A stretch of DNA of 64,000 bases from Psychromonas aquimarina ATCC BAA-1526 (GCF_000428725.1 NZ_AUAM01000019.1:42084-106083), one strand, 5' to 3'; numbered from the stretch's first letter, positions 28,204 through 38,913 are shown. Notes: generated from the sequence alone by a model not told the origin. A program made the numbers and translations.

Positions 28204-29328
28204 ATGAGTAATCCAGCACCATTAATCAAACCAGCGAATCCTAACTTTTCATCGGGGCCATGTGCAAAACGCCCGGGTTATGATGTTAATAAGCTGGACA
28301 TTTCAACACTAGGGCGATCGCACCGCTCGGCTGCCGGTAAAGATGCGCTGCACAAGGTGATCAGTGATACTGCGGAGCTGCTGCAGTTACCAGAAGGTTA
28401 CCGCGTGGGGATCGTGCCGGCGTCGGATACCGGAGCAATGGAGATGATCATGTGGTCTATGCTCGGTGCCCGCCCGGTTGATATCTGTTACTGGGAGTCA
28501 TTTGGTCAGGGCTGGTTTGCAGATATCACTAAACAGTTAAAGTTACAAAATGTAAATCCGTTAAGTGCTGATTACGGTTTACTACCTGATCTGTCACGGG
28601 TAAATCCTGATAATGATCTGGTCTTCACCTGGAACGGCACCACCTCCGGCGTGAAAGTTGAAAGCGGTGATTTTATTGCAGATAATCGCCGGGGCTTAAC
28701 TATTTGCGATGCAACCTCTGCGGTATTTGCCATGCAGATGCCCTGGGAAAAACTAGATGTAACAACATTCAGCTGGCAGAAGGTATTAGGCGGCGAAGGC
28801 GGACACGGTGTTATTATTTTAAGTCCGCGTGCGGTTGAGCGCTTAGAGAGTTACACACCAAGCTGGCCGCTGCCGAAAATATTCCGTTTAACAGCAGGCG
28901 GCAAACTAATTGAAGGTATCTTTAAAGGCGCTACCATCAACACCCCTTCTATGCTTTGTGTTGCTGATTATCAGGATGCATTAAACTGGGTAAAAGAGAT
29001 CGGCGGGGTACAGGCAAGTATTCACAAGTCTTTGAATAACCTTGCGGTATTAGAAGCTTATGTGTCACAAAACAGCTGGATTAATTTCTTAGCAGAAAAC
29101 CCGGCAAACCGCTCCAATACCAGCGTCTGTTTATCGCTTGATTTAGATGACACTCAAATTAAACAGTTTATAAAACTACTGGCAGATAATCAGGCTGCCT
29201 ATGATATCGGCGCCTATAAAGACGCACCAAGCGGATTACGTATCTGGTGCGGCAGTACTGTACAAGAAAGTGACTTAACAGCACTTTTACCATGGCTTAC
29301 CTGGGCTTACCGGGAAGTCTCAAAATGA
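28204..29328 (+). CDS. serC: phosphoserine aminotransferase, alphaproteobacterial/Methanosarcina type
   Basis: PLP enzyme making phosphoserine from phosphohydroxypyruvate. The 374-residue protein begins [25 protein letters not shown] and carries the PLP lysine at residue 193 in [35 protein letters not shown] and [10 protein letters not shown] are features of the variant family (TIGR01365 as I recall) known from alphaproteobacteria and Methanosarcina, not the standard gammaproteobacterial SerC. The frame is open in-phase back to 28075, but residues upstream lack similarity, so the start with AAGGA upstream was chosen. gor follows after 32 nt. Horizontal acquisition is possible. Confidence 0.88.
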   Translation: MSNPAPLIKPANPNFSSGPCAKRPGYDVNKLDISTLGRSHRSAAGKDALHKVISDTAELLQLPEGYRVGIVPASDTGAMEMIMWSMLGARPVDICYWESFGQGWFADITKQLKLQNVNPLSADYGLLPDLSRVNPDNDLVFTWNGTTSGVKVESGDFIADNRRGLTICDATSAVFAMQMPWEKLDVTTFSWQKVLGGEGGHGVIILSPRAVERLESYTPSWPLPKIFRLTAGGKLIEGIFKGATINTPSMLCVADYQDALNWVKEIGGVQASIHKSLNNLAVLEAYVSQNSWINFLAENPANRSNTSVCLSLDLDDTQIKQFIKLLADNQAAYDIGAYKDAPSGLRIWCGSTVQESDLTALLPWLTWAYREVSK

Positions 29329-29360
29329 ATCAACAAACCTGATAAAAGGTTGGAGCAAAC

Positions 29361-30725
29361 ATGAGCGAGAATAATTTCGATTTCGACTATATCTGTATCG
29401 GCGGCGGCAGCGGCGGCATCGCTTCTGCTAACCGTGCTTCTATGTACGGCGCTAAAGTCGCGATAATTGAAGCAAAAGACCTTGGCGGTACCTGTGTAAA
29501 CGTCGGCTGTGTACCCAAAAAAGTAATGTGGCACGGCGCCCAGATCGCAGAAGCAGTCAACCTGTATTCTGAAGATTATGGTTTTGATGTAGATGTGAAA
29601 GCCTTTAACTGGGCGAAACTGGTTGAAAACCGCCAGGCTTATATCAGCCGCATTCATGACTCCTACGACCGTGTATTAGGTAACAATAAAGTAGAAGTTA
29701 TTAAAGGTTTTGCTAAGTTTGTTGATAAAAACAGTGTTGAAGTCGATGGTAAAATTTATAGCGCAAAACATATTACCATTGCCACCGGCGGGCGTCCTAC
29801 TATTCCTAATATCCCCGGTGCTGAATTTGGTATTGATTCCAACGGCTTCTTTGATCTAAATGAACAGCCGAAACGTGTCGCTGTGATCGGCGCTGGTTAT
29901 ATTGCAGTGGAAATTGCCGGCGTATTACACGCCCTAGGCACAGAAACACACCTGTTCTGCCGTAAAGAATCGGTATTACGCAGCTTTGATACAATGATTA
30001 TTGAAACGTTAACCAAAGTGATGGCTGCAGAAGGCCCGACCTTACATACGTATTCCGTCCCTAAAGAAGTCGTTAAAGAAAGCGACGGCAGCTTAACCCT
30101 GCACCTTGAAAATGGTGAAAGCCAAAACGTCGACACCCTCATTTGGGCAATCGGCCGCCATCCGGCAACGGATGTGATTAACTTAGCGGCAACGGGTGTT
30201 GAAACCAATGAGCGCGGTTATATTAAAGTGGATGCTTACCAGGAAACCAATATCCCTGGTATCTACTGTGTGGGCGATATTATGGAAGGTGGTATTGAGC
30301 TTACCCCAGTGGCCGTTAAAGCGGGTCGTCTGCTTTCAGAGCGTTTGTTTAATGGTAAAACTGACGCAAAAATGGATTATGATTTAGTCGCAACCGTGGT
30401 ATTTAGTCATCCGCCGATTGGAACTATAGGTTTAACTGAACAAGATGCAGTTAAACAATATGGTGAGGATAATATCAAAGTGTACCAGTCTGGTTTTACT
30501 GCCATGTACACTGCCGTCACTAAACATCGTCAACCATGTAAAATGAAATTAGTCTGCGCAGGCCCAGATGAAAAAGTGGTCGGTTTACACGGTATTGGTT
30601 TTACAGTGGATGAGATGATCCAGGGATTTGCAGTAGCAATGAAAATGGGCGCTACAAAAGCTGATTTTGATGCAGTCGTTGCTATACATCCGACCGGATC
30701 AGAAGAGTTCGTTACCATGAGGTAA
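29361..30725 (+). CDS. gor: glutathione-disulfide reductase
   Basis: FAD enzyme that regenerates glutathione with NADPH. The 454-residue protein has an N-terminal FAD dinucleotide fold ([16 protein letters not shown]), the redox-active pair Cys45/Cys50 in [13 protein letters not shown], a second dinucleotide fold [20 protein letters not shown] near residue 175, and the C-terminal [15 protein letters not shown] with the catalytic His and Glu. It is 32 nt after serC on the same strand and shares its terminator, so the two are likely co-transcribed. A serC-gor pairing is unusual. Confidence 0.95.
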   Translation: MSENNFDFDYICIGGGSGGIASANRASMYGAKVAIIEAKDLGGTCVNVGCVPKKVMWHGAQIAEAVNLYSEDYGFDVDVKAFNWAKLVENRQAYISRIHDSYDRVLGNNKVEVIKGFAKFVDKNSVEVDGKIYSAKHITIATGGRPTIPNIPGAEFGIDSNGFFDLNEQPKRVAVIGAGYIAVEIAGVLHALGTETHLFCRKESVLRSFDTMIIETLTKVMAAEGPTLHTYSVPKEVVKESDGSLTLHLENGESQNVDTLIWAIGRHPATDVINLAATGVETNERGYIKVDAYQETNIPGIYCVGDIMEGGIELTPVAVKAGRLLSERLFNGKTDAKMDYDLVATVVFSHPPIGTIGLTEQDAVKQYGEDNIKVYQSGFTAMYTAVTKHRQPCKMKLVCAGPDEKVVGLHGIGFTVDEMIQGFAVAMKMGATKADFDAVVAIHPTGSEEFVTMR

Positions 30726-30738
30726 TTTCTCTGCACAT

Positions 30739-30775
30739 AAAAAAGCCCCGCCTAGAAAACTAAGCGGGGCTTTTT
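30739..30775. terminator. bidirectional terminator between gor and thyA
   Basis: AAAAAGCCCCGC-CTAGAAAACTAA-GCGGGGCTTTTT hairpin with A and T runs, between convergent genes. Confidence 0.92.
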
Positions 30776-30791
30776 ATTATCAGTGCCTTAA

Positions 30792-31643
30792 CTAAACTGC
30801 AAAGGGATATTTAATAGCTTCGTGATGTTCATACCCCACCACCTCAAAGTCATCCATGGTTACCCAGGTTTCTAAATCTTCTAAGCTTTGAATTTTTGGA
30901 TTAATTTTCAGCTGCGGTGATGCAAACGGCTGACGTTTTAACTGCACATCACGCATCAGCTCCAGCTGGTCTTCATAAATGTGAGCGTTTACTATCTTAT
31001 GGTAAGCCGTACCAGCCTTTTTACCGGTGATCTGCGCCATCAGAGCCAGGAAGGTAAATACCTGTACCTGGTTAAAGTTAAGACCCAGCGGCACGTCACA
31101 TGAACGCTGATAGCTAGTCAGGTGCAGCGTATCACCCACTAATGAGAAAGTATGGGTATGCATACACGGGCGTAAACAGCCCATATCAAATTCGCCGGGA
31201 TTATAAAAAGTAACAATCTCAGCACGGTCATCAATCCCTTTGCTTAAGTTATCTACAACTTTACGCAGCTGATCGATTGTCTGGCCGTCCGGTTTTGCCC
31301 ATGAACGTCCCTGGATACCGTAGACACGGCCCATATCATCTTCACCTTTACGGTATTTATTATTCAGCCATGCTTCATTAAGATTGGCATTTGCATCCCA
31401 GGTTTTAGTACCTAAAGCGCGAAAGTCAGCGGCATTATCATAGCCGCGGATATAACCTAGAAACTCAGCAATCGCCGATCTATAAAAACTCTTACGCGTG
31501 GTGATCATAGGGAACTTGTTATTTTTTACATCATACTCAAGATCCGCATTAATCACGGTTAAGCAGCGTTTACCGGTACGCTCGTTCTCAATCCAGACAC
31601 CATCATCAATAATACGCCGGCATAAATCTAAATACTGTTTCAT
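30792..31643 (-). CDS. thyA: thymidylate synthase
   Basis: Makes dTMP from dUMP with methylene-tetrahydrofolate. The 283-residue length and wording match the Vibrio-type ThyA rather than the 264-residue E. coli form. The catalytic Cys160 is in [10 protein letters not shown], followed by [15 protein letters not shown] and the nucleotide-binding [13 protein letters not shown]. It ends in the buried IKYPFAV tail. It lies 24 nt after lgt on the same strand, the conserved lgt-thyA pair, probably translationally or transcriptionally coupled. Confidence 0.97.
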   Translation of the reverse strand: MKQYLDLCRRIIDDGVWIENERTGKRCLTVINADLEYDVKNNKFPMITTRKSFYRSAIAEFLGYIRGYDNAADFRALGTKTWDANANLNEAWLNNKYRKGEDDMGRVYGIQGRSWAKPDGQTIDQLRKVVDNLSKGIDDRAEIVTFYNPGEFDMGCLRPCMHTHTFSLVGDTLHLTSYQRSCDVPLGLNFNQVQVFTFLALMAQITGKKAGTAYHKIVNAHIYEDQLELMRDVQLKRQPFASPQLKINPKIQSLEDLETWVTMDDFEVVGYEHHEAIKYPFAV

Positions 31644-31667
31644 CTCTTCTCACCTAAATTTGTTTAA

Positions 31668-32507
31668 TTATGCTTTTTTAGCCCTGTTCTTTTTTTCCTT
31701 ACTCACTTCAGGCAGCTTGGCTTGTTTACGATATGCAAAAGTGATTAAAGCCAGGCCTGCAATCACCATCGGCAGGGAGAGGATCTGTCCCATACTTAAA
31801 CCAAAAGTTAATAAACCTAAATGTGCATCCGGTTCACGGGCAAACTCAATAATTATCCGGAAAATACCATAACCTAATAAAAATAATCCCGCCACTGAAC
31901 CGGCCGGACGAGGTTTACGGATAAACATAATTAAAATAATAAACAGCAGTACGCCTTCAAGCGCAAATTCATAAAGCTGTGACGGATGACGTGGCAGCGG
32001 TCCGGCATTATGGAAAATGATACCAAACGGCGAATCAGTTACCCTTCCCCACAGTTCTGAATTGATAAAGTTGCCAATACGCCCGGCCCCAAGTCCTACC
32101 GGCAAAAGAGGAACAATAAAGTCACCCACAGCTAAAATTGAGCGCTGATTTTTTCTGGCATAATAAACGATAGCTAATATCACACCGATCACGCCGCCGT
32201 GGAAAGACATGCCGCCTTCCCAGATTCTAAACAGGTAAACGGGATTATCTAAAAACCGCGAGAACTGGTAAAAGAACACATAACCGGCACGGCCTCCGAG
32301 GATCACCCCCATAAAGCCGTAAAAAAGCAGGTCGCTAGCCTGTTCGCGAGTCCAGACACCGCCTGATTTATCGCACTGACGGTTCGCCATCCAGAACGCA
32401 AAAACAAAACCAACCAGGTACATTAATCCGTACCAGCGAATATCCAGAGGTCCAATGCTGACGGCAATTGGATCAATATTTGGTAAAACAAAATTTGATG
32501 CTGACAT
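31668..32507 (-). CDS. lgt: prolipoprotein diacylglyceryl transferase
   Basis: Inner-membrane enzyme that attaches diacylglycerol to the lipobox cysteine of prolipoproteins. The 279-residue, seven-helix protein has the conserved [11 protein letters not shown] segment and the Lgt signature [14 protein letters not shown] (about residues 140-155), with [13 protein letters not shown] next. The C terminus is lysine- and arginine-rich. It is followed by thyA. In E. coli ptsP precedes lgt in one operon; here sstT on the other strand intervenes. Confidence 0.97.
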   Translation of the reverse strand: MSASNFVLPNIDPIAVSIGPLDIRWYGLMYLVGFVFAFWMANRQCDKSGGVWTREQASDLLFYGFMGVILGGRAGYVFFYQFSRFLDNPVYLFRIWEGGMSFHGGVIGVILAIVYYARKNQRSILAVGDFIVPLLPVGLGAGRIGNFINSELWGRVTDSPFGIIFHNAGPLPRHPSQLYEFALEGVLLFIILIMFIRKPRPAGSVAGLFLLGYGIFRIIIEFAREPDAHLGLLTFGLSMGQILSLPMVIAGLALITFAYRKQAKLPEVSKEKKNRAKKA

Positions 32508-32959
32508 TTATCTACTCATATCACTGTGCTTTAAACGAAACAGCATCATAACCCAATCAACAAACGATACCAATCATCACCTTGCTTCACAGCAATAAAG
32601 ACGCTAATCTGGTCGATTCTTATTCACCGGACTTTAACCTCAGAAAACATAAAACATGTCATTCTGACTGCTAAAGAAAGCCATTACACCTTACATGAGG
32701 CCTGATATACTCATGTTCTTGTCAGGCGTGATGCTGCAGGTGCTTAAGAACTATTAAGTCATTAATAACATCACAGAATTGAACACAACTGTTCATTTTA
32801 TGTACAAAACTAGTGCAAAGTTAATCAATACTCCTTACAATGCACGCATAATACCAATGACGGTATGCTAAACACTGCAGGACAATAAACGGAATTATTG
32901 CCGAACAATAAACGGAAGTATTGCACTTGCAGTCCTATAATTTAAAACAGGTTTAAAAT
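32508..32959. other. gene-free gap with 22-bp direct repeats before sstT
   Basis: A 452-bp stretch between the divergent lgt and sstT genes. Near its right end two 22-bp direct repeats lie head to tail (32881-32902 and 32903-32924), each containing CAATAAACGGAA and ending in TATTGC, so each can form a small CAATA/TATTG stem. A small hairpin ATACC-AATGAC-GGTAT lies near 32851. The rest shows no ORF or known RNA motif. The repeats sit where an activator or repressor of sstT could bind. Confidence 0.5.
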
Positions 32960-34210
32960 ATGAATCCCACGCCCAATCTTCTGCAGCGTTTGTTAAACGT
33001 TAGCTTAGTTGTACAAATTGTTATCGGTATTGCTGCTGGTATTTTAGTCGCTTCTATCTCACCAGAGAGCGCATCCGCTATCTCTTTTCTTGGCTCTCTA
33101 TTCGTGAGCGCATTAAAAGCTGTTGCCCCAATACTGGTTTTTGTTCTGGTTGCATCATCCATTGCCAACCAGAAAAAAGGCGCGCACACCAATCTTAAAC
33201 CGATTATTAACCTTTACCTGCTTGGTACCCTGTTAGCGGCTTGTACCGCTGTTTTCTTCAGCGTACTTTTCCCTACCAACCTTGTTCTCGTAGCAACGGA
33301 TATTCAGGCGGCGCCGCCGGAAGGTATTCAGGAAGTATTAAGTACTCTGCTGTTCAAAATCGTTGATAATCCAGTCAATGCACTGGCTACGGGTAACTTT
33401 ATCGGTATTTTAGCCTGGGCTGTTGGTTTAGGTTTAGCACTGCACCATGCTAATGACAGCACTAAAGCTGCACTGCATGATGTTTCAGGCGCTGTCTCTA
33501 AAATCGTACATTTCGTTATCCGCTTAGCACCAGTCGGTATCTTTGGTTTAGTTGCCAGCACTTTTGCTTCTACAGGTTTTTCTGCATTAGCAGGGTACTC
33601 TCACCTGTTAGCGGTATTACTCGGCTGTATGGTTTTCATTGCACTGGTCGTTAATCCGACTCTTGTTTACTTGAAAACAAAAGCTAACCCGTACCCGTTA
33701 ATTTTCCAGTGTTTACGTGAGTCTGGTGTAACTGCATTCTTTACCCGCAGCTCGGCAGCTAACATCCCGGTAAATATGGAATTATGTAAGAAGTTAGATC
33801 TTCACGAAGATACTTACTCAGTTTCAATTCCTCTGGGTGCAACCATCAATATGGCCGGCGCGGCAATCACCATTACCGTATTAACGCTGGCAACAGTAAA
33901 TACTCTGGGTATCGAGTTTGATATTGCGACTGCTATCCTGTTAAGTGTAATTGCAGCTGTTTCAGCCTGTGGAGCGTCAGGTGTTGCCGGCGGTTCTCTA
34001 CTGTTAATCCCGCTGGCATGTAGTTTATTTGGTGTGCCGAATGAAGTTGCTATGCAGGTTGTGGCTATTGGTTTCATTATCGGTGTTGTGCAGGACTCTG
34101 CAGAAACAGCATTAAACAGCTCAACTGATGTAATATTTACAGCGGCGGCATGTCGTGCTGCGGCAAGAAAAGAAGAAAAAACGCTGCAGACGTTAAATGT
34201 ACAAAATTAA
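32960..34210 (+). CDS. sstT: Na+/serine-threonine symporter
   Basis: Inner-membrane sodium:dicarboxylate/serine-type transporter of 416 residues, importing serine and threonine with Na+. It has multiple hydrophobic segments and the family signatures [38 protein letters not shown] and [20 protein letters not shown]. It begins [17 protein letters not shown], like E. coli SstT. It is transcribed on its own, opposite to the surrounding ptsP and lgt, and splits the usual rppH-ptsP-lgt-thyA order. Confidence 0.95.
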   Translation: MNPTPNLLQRLLNVSLVVQIVIGIAAGILVASISPESASAISFLGSLFVSALKAVAPILVFVLVASSIANQKKGAHTNLKPIINLYLLGTLLAACTAVFFSVLFPTNLVLVATDIQAAPPEGIQEVLSTLLFKIVDNPVNALATGNFIGILAWAVGLGLALHHANDSTKAALHDVSGAVSKIVHFVIRLAPVGIFGLVASTFASTGFSALAGYSHLLAVLLGCMVFIALVVNPTLVYLKTKANPYPLIFQCLRESGVTAFFTRSSAANIPVNMELCKKLDLHEDTYSVSIPLGATINMAGAAITITVLTLATVNTLGIEFDIATAILLSVIAAVSACGASGVAGGSLLLIPLACSLFGVPNEVAMQVVAIGFIIGVVQDSAETALNSSTDVIFTAAACRAAARKEEKTLQTLNVQN

Positions 34211-34225
34211 GTTAGTCACTTAAAC

Positions 34226-34257
34226 AAAAATGCCGAGTTTTTATACTCGGCATTTTT
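34226..34257. terminator. bidirectional terminator between sstT and ptsP
   Basis: AAATGCCGAG-TTTTTATA-CTCGGCATTT hairpin with flanking A and T runs, between convergent sstT and ptsP. Confidence 0.9.
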
Positions 34258-34279
34258 ATATCTGTAAAAAAATAAGAGT

Positions 34280-36550
34280 CTATTTACCTGCCCGGGTAAA
34301 TCCGCCTAAACCCTTACGATCCAGGTAATTAACAAAAATAGCGCGGATCTCAGTACCGCTGTTTGCTTTCAACGCCAGATCACAACAGTTCTCTAATTCG
34401 TGCAGAGGCACGGCATTAATTAAATATTTTATCTTGCCCATATTGTTGGCATTCATACTCAACTTGTTATAACCCAGACCTAACAGAATTAAAGCACCGA
34501 TCGGATCCCCAGCAAGCTCCCCGCAAATACTCACTTCCAGATCAAAACTACGGCTGTTATCGATAATTAATTTTAAAGACTGGATCACCGCAGGATGGTA
34601 ACTGTCAAAAAGAGAAGCGACACGGCTGTTGTTTCTGTCTATGGCTAATAAATACTGAATTAAATCATTGCTGCCGATGGAAATAAAATCGACGCTTTGT
34701 GCTAACTGCGGGATAATAAAAATTGAAGACGGCACTTCAATCATCACACCGATTGCCGGCAGCGGAAAATCATCTGCCGTTAAGCCGAACTCATATTTAA
34801 TCTCTTTCCATGCCTGGGTGATCAGACGTTTAGCTTCATTTACCTCTTCAATTGCGCTGATCATAGGCAGCATAATACGCAGATTACGGTGTTTTAAACT
34901 AGCGCTGAGCATGGCTCGGATCTGCACCAGAAAGATCTCCGGATGATCCAGCGTTAAGCGGATACCGCGCCAGCCGAGAAACGGATTCTCTTCAACAATA
35001 GGGAAATAACTTAACTGCTTATCGCCGCCGACATCCAGGGTGCGCATAGTGACCGGAAATTCAGAATACTGATCTAATAATTTTCCATAGGATTCAGTCT
35101 GATCCAGCTCGGTTGGAAAAGAATCCGTAAGCATAAAGGGCAGTTCACTGCGGTACAAACCAATACCGTCAAAATGGCCTGTCACAGCACCATGCTGATT
35201 AGCATTCAAACCAGTATTAAGTAGAATTGAAATACGCTGTCCGTCAAGTGTAACGGCATCCTTACTCTTGCCCAGCTCAACTAAATTTTTAAGCTCATTT
35301 TCTTCATCAAGCAGGACCTGATAATGAGTTAATAAGGGCTGATCAGGGAAGAGAATTATACAACCCGCATAACCGTCGATAATCAAGGTTTTGCGGTTAA
35401 TATTATCTAGTGACAGCGACAGCCCCATTACCGCAGGAATACCTAATGCGCGGGCTAAAATAGCGACATGCGAGCTGACTCCGCCATGTACGGAGACAAT
35501 GCCCTGCAGCTTCTCAGTAGGAATACTGGCAAGCATGGACAAAGTCACTTCAGATGCCACCAGAATAAGTTTATCGGGCAAGTTAACATCATCCTCAACC
35601 TGCTGGGTAAGATGATACAACAGGCGCTGTGCAACATCGCGAATGTCTGATGCCCGTTCACTTAAATAACGGTCGCTCATCGCTTCGAACTGTTTGATAT
35701 AAGATTCAGCAACCACTTTAATCGCACTGGAAGCCGTTAAATGAGCTTCATTAATCTGACCGCGAATAGCATTTAAGAAGGTTTTATCTTTTAAAACATG
35801 TGAATATATATCAAACAGAGCAAAGGCTTCTTTTGACAGCTGTTCTTTTAGTGTTAATGCAAGATTAGAAAATTCATCACTGCATTTTTTTACTATCATC
35901 TCAAACAATAAAATTTCTTTACTGCTTGAATAGCTTTTCTCAATATTGACTTCAGCCAGAGTTAAAATCGGCCGTACCACATATGCTTCTGCTATTGCAA
36001 TTCCAGAGCTGGCCGGACATCCCTGCAGGTGTATTGAAGCAGCCGGCTGATTAAGCTTATCAAGCTCTAAACGCAGCCCCGAGTTAGCTAGAACACTGGC
36101 AAGATGCATCGCTAAGGTCACCAGAAAAGACTCTTCTAATTCACTAAATAAACGCGGCTTCTTCTGCTGCACCACTAATACGCCTAATACCTGGCGTTTG
36201 TGGATAATCGGTGTACCTAAAAAGGAATTAAACAGTTCTTCCTGACTAGCAGGCAGGTATTTATAGTGAGGATGGTCGCTGACATTAGCAAGATTTAAAG
36301 GCTCACCTTTTTGATGCACCAGACCAACAATACCTTCCCCGAATTTAAGACGGGTTGCACCGACAGCCGTGCTGGCAAGTCCTTCACTTGCCATTAAGTT
36401 CAGCTCCTGCACATTAGGATCAGTAATAAAAATAGAGCAGCAGTCCACTTTCATGGTTAACTTTGTCTGCTGAACAAGCGTGTCCATAGCAGCCGTTAAA
36501 CTTTTTGCATCTCCGACCTCTTCCACAATCTGACGCAGCTGACTTAACAT
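34280..36550 (-). CDS. ptsP: phosphoenolpyruvate-protein phosphotransferase PtsP (EI-Ntr)
   Basis: First enzyme of the nitrogen phosphotransferase relay, passing phosphate from PEP to NPr and EIIA-Ntr. The 756-residue protein has an N-terminal GAF domain (about 1-165), the EI phosphohistidine His361 in GGVSSHVAILARALGIPAV, and the C-terminal PEP-binding domain with GIGLYRSELPFM, LDVGGDKQLSY, GWRGIRL and SIGSNDLIQYLLAIDRNN. rppH lies 59 nt upstream on the same strand, as in E. coli, so rppH-ptsP is an operon. The following lgt-thyA is cut off by sstT. Confidence 0.96.
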   Translation of the reverse strand: MLSQLRQIVEEVGDAKSLTAAMDTLVQQTKLTMKVDCCSIFITDPNVQELNLMASEGLASTAVGATRLKFGEGIVGLVHQKGEPLNLANVSDHPHYKYLPASQEELFNSFLGTPIIHKRQVLGVLVVQQKKPRLFSELEESFLVTLAMHLASVLANSGLRLELDKLNQPAASIHLQGCPASSGIAIAEAYVVRPILTLAEVNIEKSYSSSKEILLFEMIVKKCSDEFSNLALTLKEQLSKEAFALFDIYSHVLKDKTFLNAIRGQINEAHLTASSAIKVVAESYIKQFEAMSDRYLSERASDIRDVAQRLLYHLTQQVEDDVNLPDKLILVASEVTLSMLASIPTEKLQGIVSVHGGVSSHVAILARALGIPAVMGLSLSLDNINRKTLIIDGYAGCIILFPDQPLLTHYQVLLDEENELKNLVELGKSKDAVTLDGQRISILLNTGLNANQHGAVTGHFDGIGLYRSELPFMLTDSFPTELDQTESYGKLLDQYSEFPVTMRTLDVGGDKQLSYFPIVEENPFLGWRGIRLTLDHPEIFLVQIRAMLSASLKHRNLRIMLPMISAIEEVNEAKRLITQAWKEIKYEFGLTADDFPLPAIGVMIEVPSSIFIIPQLAQSVDFISIGSNDLIQYLLAIDRNNSRVASLFDSYHPAVIQSLKLIIDNSRSFDLEVSICGELAGDPIGALILLGLGYNKLSMNANNMGKIKYLINAVPLHELENCCDLALKANSGTEIRAIFVNYLDRKGLGGFTRAGK

Positions 36551-36609
36551 GCCTGAATCCCTTACTCTAAAGAACTGAAAATAAAAACTTTTATATTCGT
36601 TAAATTAGT

Positions 36610-37155
36610 TTATCTGTTTTTATAAAAAGAGGCGCGCCGCCGCCGGGTGTTCTTTTTCTTTTCCGAATTACTTTTCATTAATGAAAATGCGGCTGTGGAG
36701 AATTCCTTTAAAGCTTTACGATAAACTTCACGCTTAAAGGATACAACCTGACGCACAGGGTACCAGTAACTCACCCAGCGCCAGTCATCAAATTCAGGAT
36801 GCCCACATGCCTCAAATTCAATTTGCTTATCATCAGAAATCAATTGTAATAAAAACCAGCGTTGTTTCTGCCCGATGCACACAGGCTCGGGCGAATCCCA
36901 ACGGACTAAGCGTTTGGGCAGTTTATAACGCAGCCAGTTACGGGTACTGGCTAATAATTTTACGTGTTCAGGTTTTAAGCCGACTTCTTCATGCAGCTCT
37001 CTATACATAGCCTGTTCAGGTGTCTCACCCTCTTTAATTCCTCCTTGAGGAAACTGCCATGAATGCTGTCCAAATCGTTTTGCCCATAAAACCTGTCCAT
37101 TTTGATTACAGATGATGATACCTACATTTGGACGATAACCGTCAGTATCAATCAC
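36610..37155 (-). CDS. rppH: RNA pyrophosphohydrolase
   Basis: Removes pyrophosphate from the 5' end of mRNAs, opening them to RNase E decay. The 181-residue protein begins [17 protein letters not shown], with the Nudix box [20 protein letters not shown] then VGL (about residues 37-60), [21 protein letters not shown] and a lysine/arginine-rich tail. The neighbours are ptsP downstream and mutH divergent across a long gap, the E. coli arrangement. Confidence 0.96.
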   Translation of the reverse strand: MIDTDGYRPNVGIIICNQNGQVLWAKRFGQHSWQFPQGGIKEGETPEQAMYRELHEEVGLKPEHVKLLASTRNWLRYKLPKRLVRWDSPEPVCIGQKQRWFLLQLISDDKQIEFEACGHPEFDDWRWVSYWYPVRQVVSFKREVYRKALKEFSTAAFSLMKSNSEKKKNTRRRRASFYKNR

Positions 37156-37784
37156 TAAAGCGCCTTTTCAGAGTTAAGATTCATTACATAGTTATTATGG
37201 GTTGTGCCCAGTTTATTAATGGTAATGAATACAAATTTAATCAATGACGCATTCTTTCACAGATCACCCTGCCCATCAAACCGATAAACCTAAAATTGTA
37301 GACTAACCAGCATGCTCAATTCGCAGAAAAAATGCAGTTGTTACATATCCACGTAAACTGTGCATAACTTTGTGTATAATAAACTCTTTTATCTATAACA
37401 GAGATTTATCATCTTACTGCCGATCTTTTACCTCTTCGATATATATCAATTTATCACATAAATAACAGTTAGTTACAACAAAGCCTTAATGTCAGAAAAT
37501 TTAGATCTGTAATTAGATCCAGTAGTATTAATTCACAAACAGATGTGCATATCTACATAGTTCAAAAATTAACCACCTGCACTATATTGGACGATTTCAG
37601 GCCAATTATTAGACACAGATCTTGTTTTTGGTATTATTTACGGATAATAAATCTCACAGATCTCTTTTTTATGAATAAGTATTTAGTTATCCACTATAAA
37701 AGTGGATAACTCTGTGTAAGTTCCATGAGAAAATACTGAATAACCCTGAATATAAAATAATAAGGTAAGATACGCTTCAGTTAA
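37156..37784. other. 629-bp AT-rich gap with DnaA-box-like sites and GATC sites
   Basis: No gene is visible between divergent rppH and mutH. Two consensus-type DnaA boxes on the minus strand read TGTGCATAA (37359-37367) and TGTGTATAA (37371-37379). Near-consensus sites are TGTGCATAT (37544-37552) and an inverted pair TTATCCACT (37687-37695) / AGTGGATAA (37701-37709). Six GATC sites occur at 37262, 37422, 37504, 37516, 37618 and 37659. The last two start AT-rich 13-mer-like stretches (GATCTTGTTTTTG and GATCTCTTTTTTA). Together this is reminiscent of oriC or a DnaA-binding locus, but not proof. Confidence 0.45.
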
Positions 37785-38486
37785 ATGAGTCTACAATCGC
37801 TTAAAAATGGTAATAAAATGATTAATCCTCCGCGCTCAACCACAGAACTCTTAAATCGATGCGAACAGATTGCAGGTTACTCCCTGTGTGAGTTAGCCGA
37901 ATCAGCCGGGATTCCAATGGCAAAAGATCTGCGTACTAACAAAGGCTGGGTCGGACAGTTAATTGAATGGCATTTAGGAGCGACTGCAGGCAGTAAACCG
38001 GAGCAGGACTTTGCCCATTTAGGTATTGAACTGAAAACTATTCCAGTCGATCAGTCCGGCAAAGTGTTAGAAACTACCTTTGTCTGTTCCGCACCGATTT
38101 TAAATACAACTAATTTAACCTGGCTCAATTCCAATGTACGTAATAAATTAAGCAAAGTCTTGTGGGTGCCGGTACAGGGGGAGCGTGATATTCCCCTGGC
38201 AGAGCGTATTGTCGGCAGTGCTTTTCTATGGTCAGCAAGCCCGGAACAGGAACGTTTATTAGCCTCGGACTGGAACGAAATAATGGAAAAGATATCACTG
38301 GGGCAGATCGAATCAATTAGTGCACGGGACGGACAAGTTCTGCAGTTAAGACCTAAAGCGGCCAATGGACGCTGTTTAACCGATGCTTTTGGTGAAGACG
38401 GACAACTGATTAAAGTGCGTCCACGCGGTTTTTACTTAAAAAAGGCCCTTACCCAGGCAATTCTTAACCATCAATTTGATCTTTAA
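37785..38486 (+). CDS. mutH: DNA mismatch repair endonuclease MutH
   Basis: Nicks the unmethylated strand at hemimethylated GATC sites during MutS/MutL-directed repair. The 233-residue protein has the catalytic D-x6-E-x-K motif in [15 protein letters not shown] (Asp75, Glu82, Lys84 from this start), ETTFVCSAP, and the C-terminal [18 protein letters not shown] then [10 protein letters not shown]. An internal ATG at 37818 is an alternative start; neither has a strong ribosome site. Presence of mutH implies Dam methylation in this organism. Divergent from rppH. Confidence 0.95.
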   Translation: MSLQSLKNGNKMINPPRSTTELLNRCEQIAGYSLCELAESAGIPMAKDLRTNKGWVGQLIEWHLGATAGSKPEQDFAHLGIELKTIPVDQSGKVLETTFVCSAPILNTTNLTWLNSNVRNKLSKVLWVPVQGERDIPLAERIVGSAFLWSASPEQERLLASDWNEIMEKISLGQIESISARDGQVLQLRPKAANGRCLTDAFGEDGQLIKVRPRGFYLKKALTQAILNHQFDL

Positions 38487-38563
38487 TTAAGAAACAATTA
38501 AACTTGGTTAAAATTTATTCTAGCTTACAGTAGATTAACTAGCTGTCTTTTAAGGAGTTTATA

Positions 38564-38893
38564 ATGTCTATCAAGAAGCAGTACTTGAAATCTAAACCTC
38601 AAGTCAAAGTTACTTTTGAAATTGAGAAACAGGACGCGCAGGATGCAGAGAATATTTCACTGCTTTCTGAACATAATAACTGGGTTGCTATTGAACTTAA
38701 AAAGTTTAAAAACGGTAAGTTCAAAATAGCTGAAAATATTTCCACCGAAGAGCGGGAAAGTTTTCAGTTCATTTACAAAGCAACAGCGGCAGACGGTCGA
38801 GAGTTTACCATTTTACCAGATGATGCCAGCAGCTATGTTGATAACGGCATGACCGACGGCGGTCAAAATGCAGTCCTGCAGATAGCACAATAA
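38564..38893 (+). CDS. small isoamylase early-set (CBM48-like) domain protein
   Basis: A 109-residue cytoplasmic protein consisting of a single predicted beta-sandwich like the glycogen-binding/isoamylase N-terminal domain: KVTFEIEK, LLSEHNNWVAIELKKFKNGKF, and ESFQFIYKATAADGREF followed by DDASSYVDNGM. This is the pattern of CBM48-type domains in glycogen enzymes, here with no catalytic domain. An AAGGAG ribosome site precedes the ATG. It may bind glycogen or be a regulatory subunit; no glycogen gene is nearby. Function not established. Confidence 0.7.
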   Translation: MSIKKQYLKSKPQVKVTFEIEKQDAQDAENISLLSEHNNWVAIELKKFKNGKFKIAENISTEERESFQFIYKATAADGREFTILPDDASSYVDNGMTDGGQNAVLQIAQ

Positions 38894-38913
38894 TTTATCA
38901 AAAAAATAAATTA

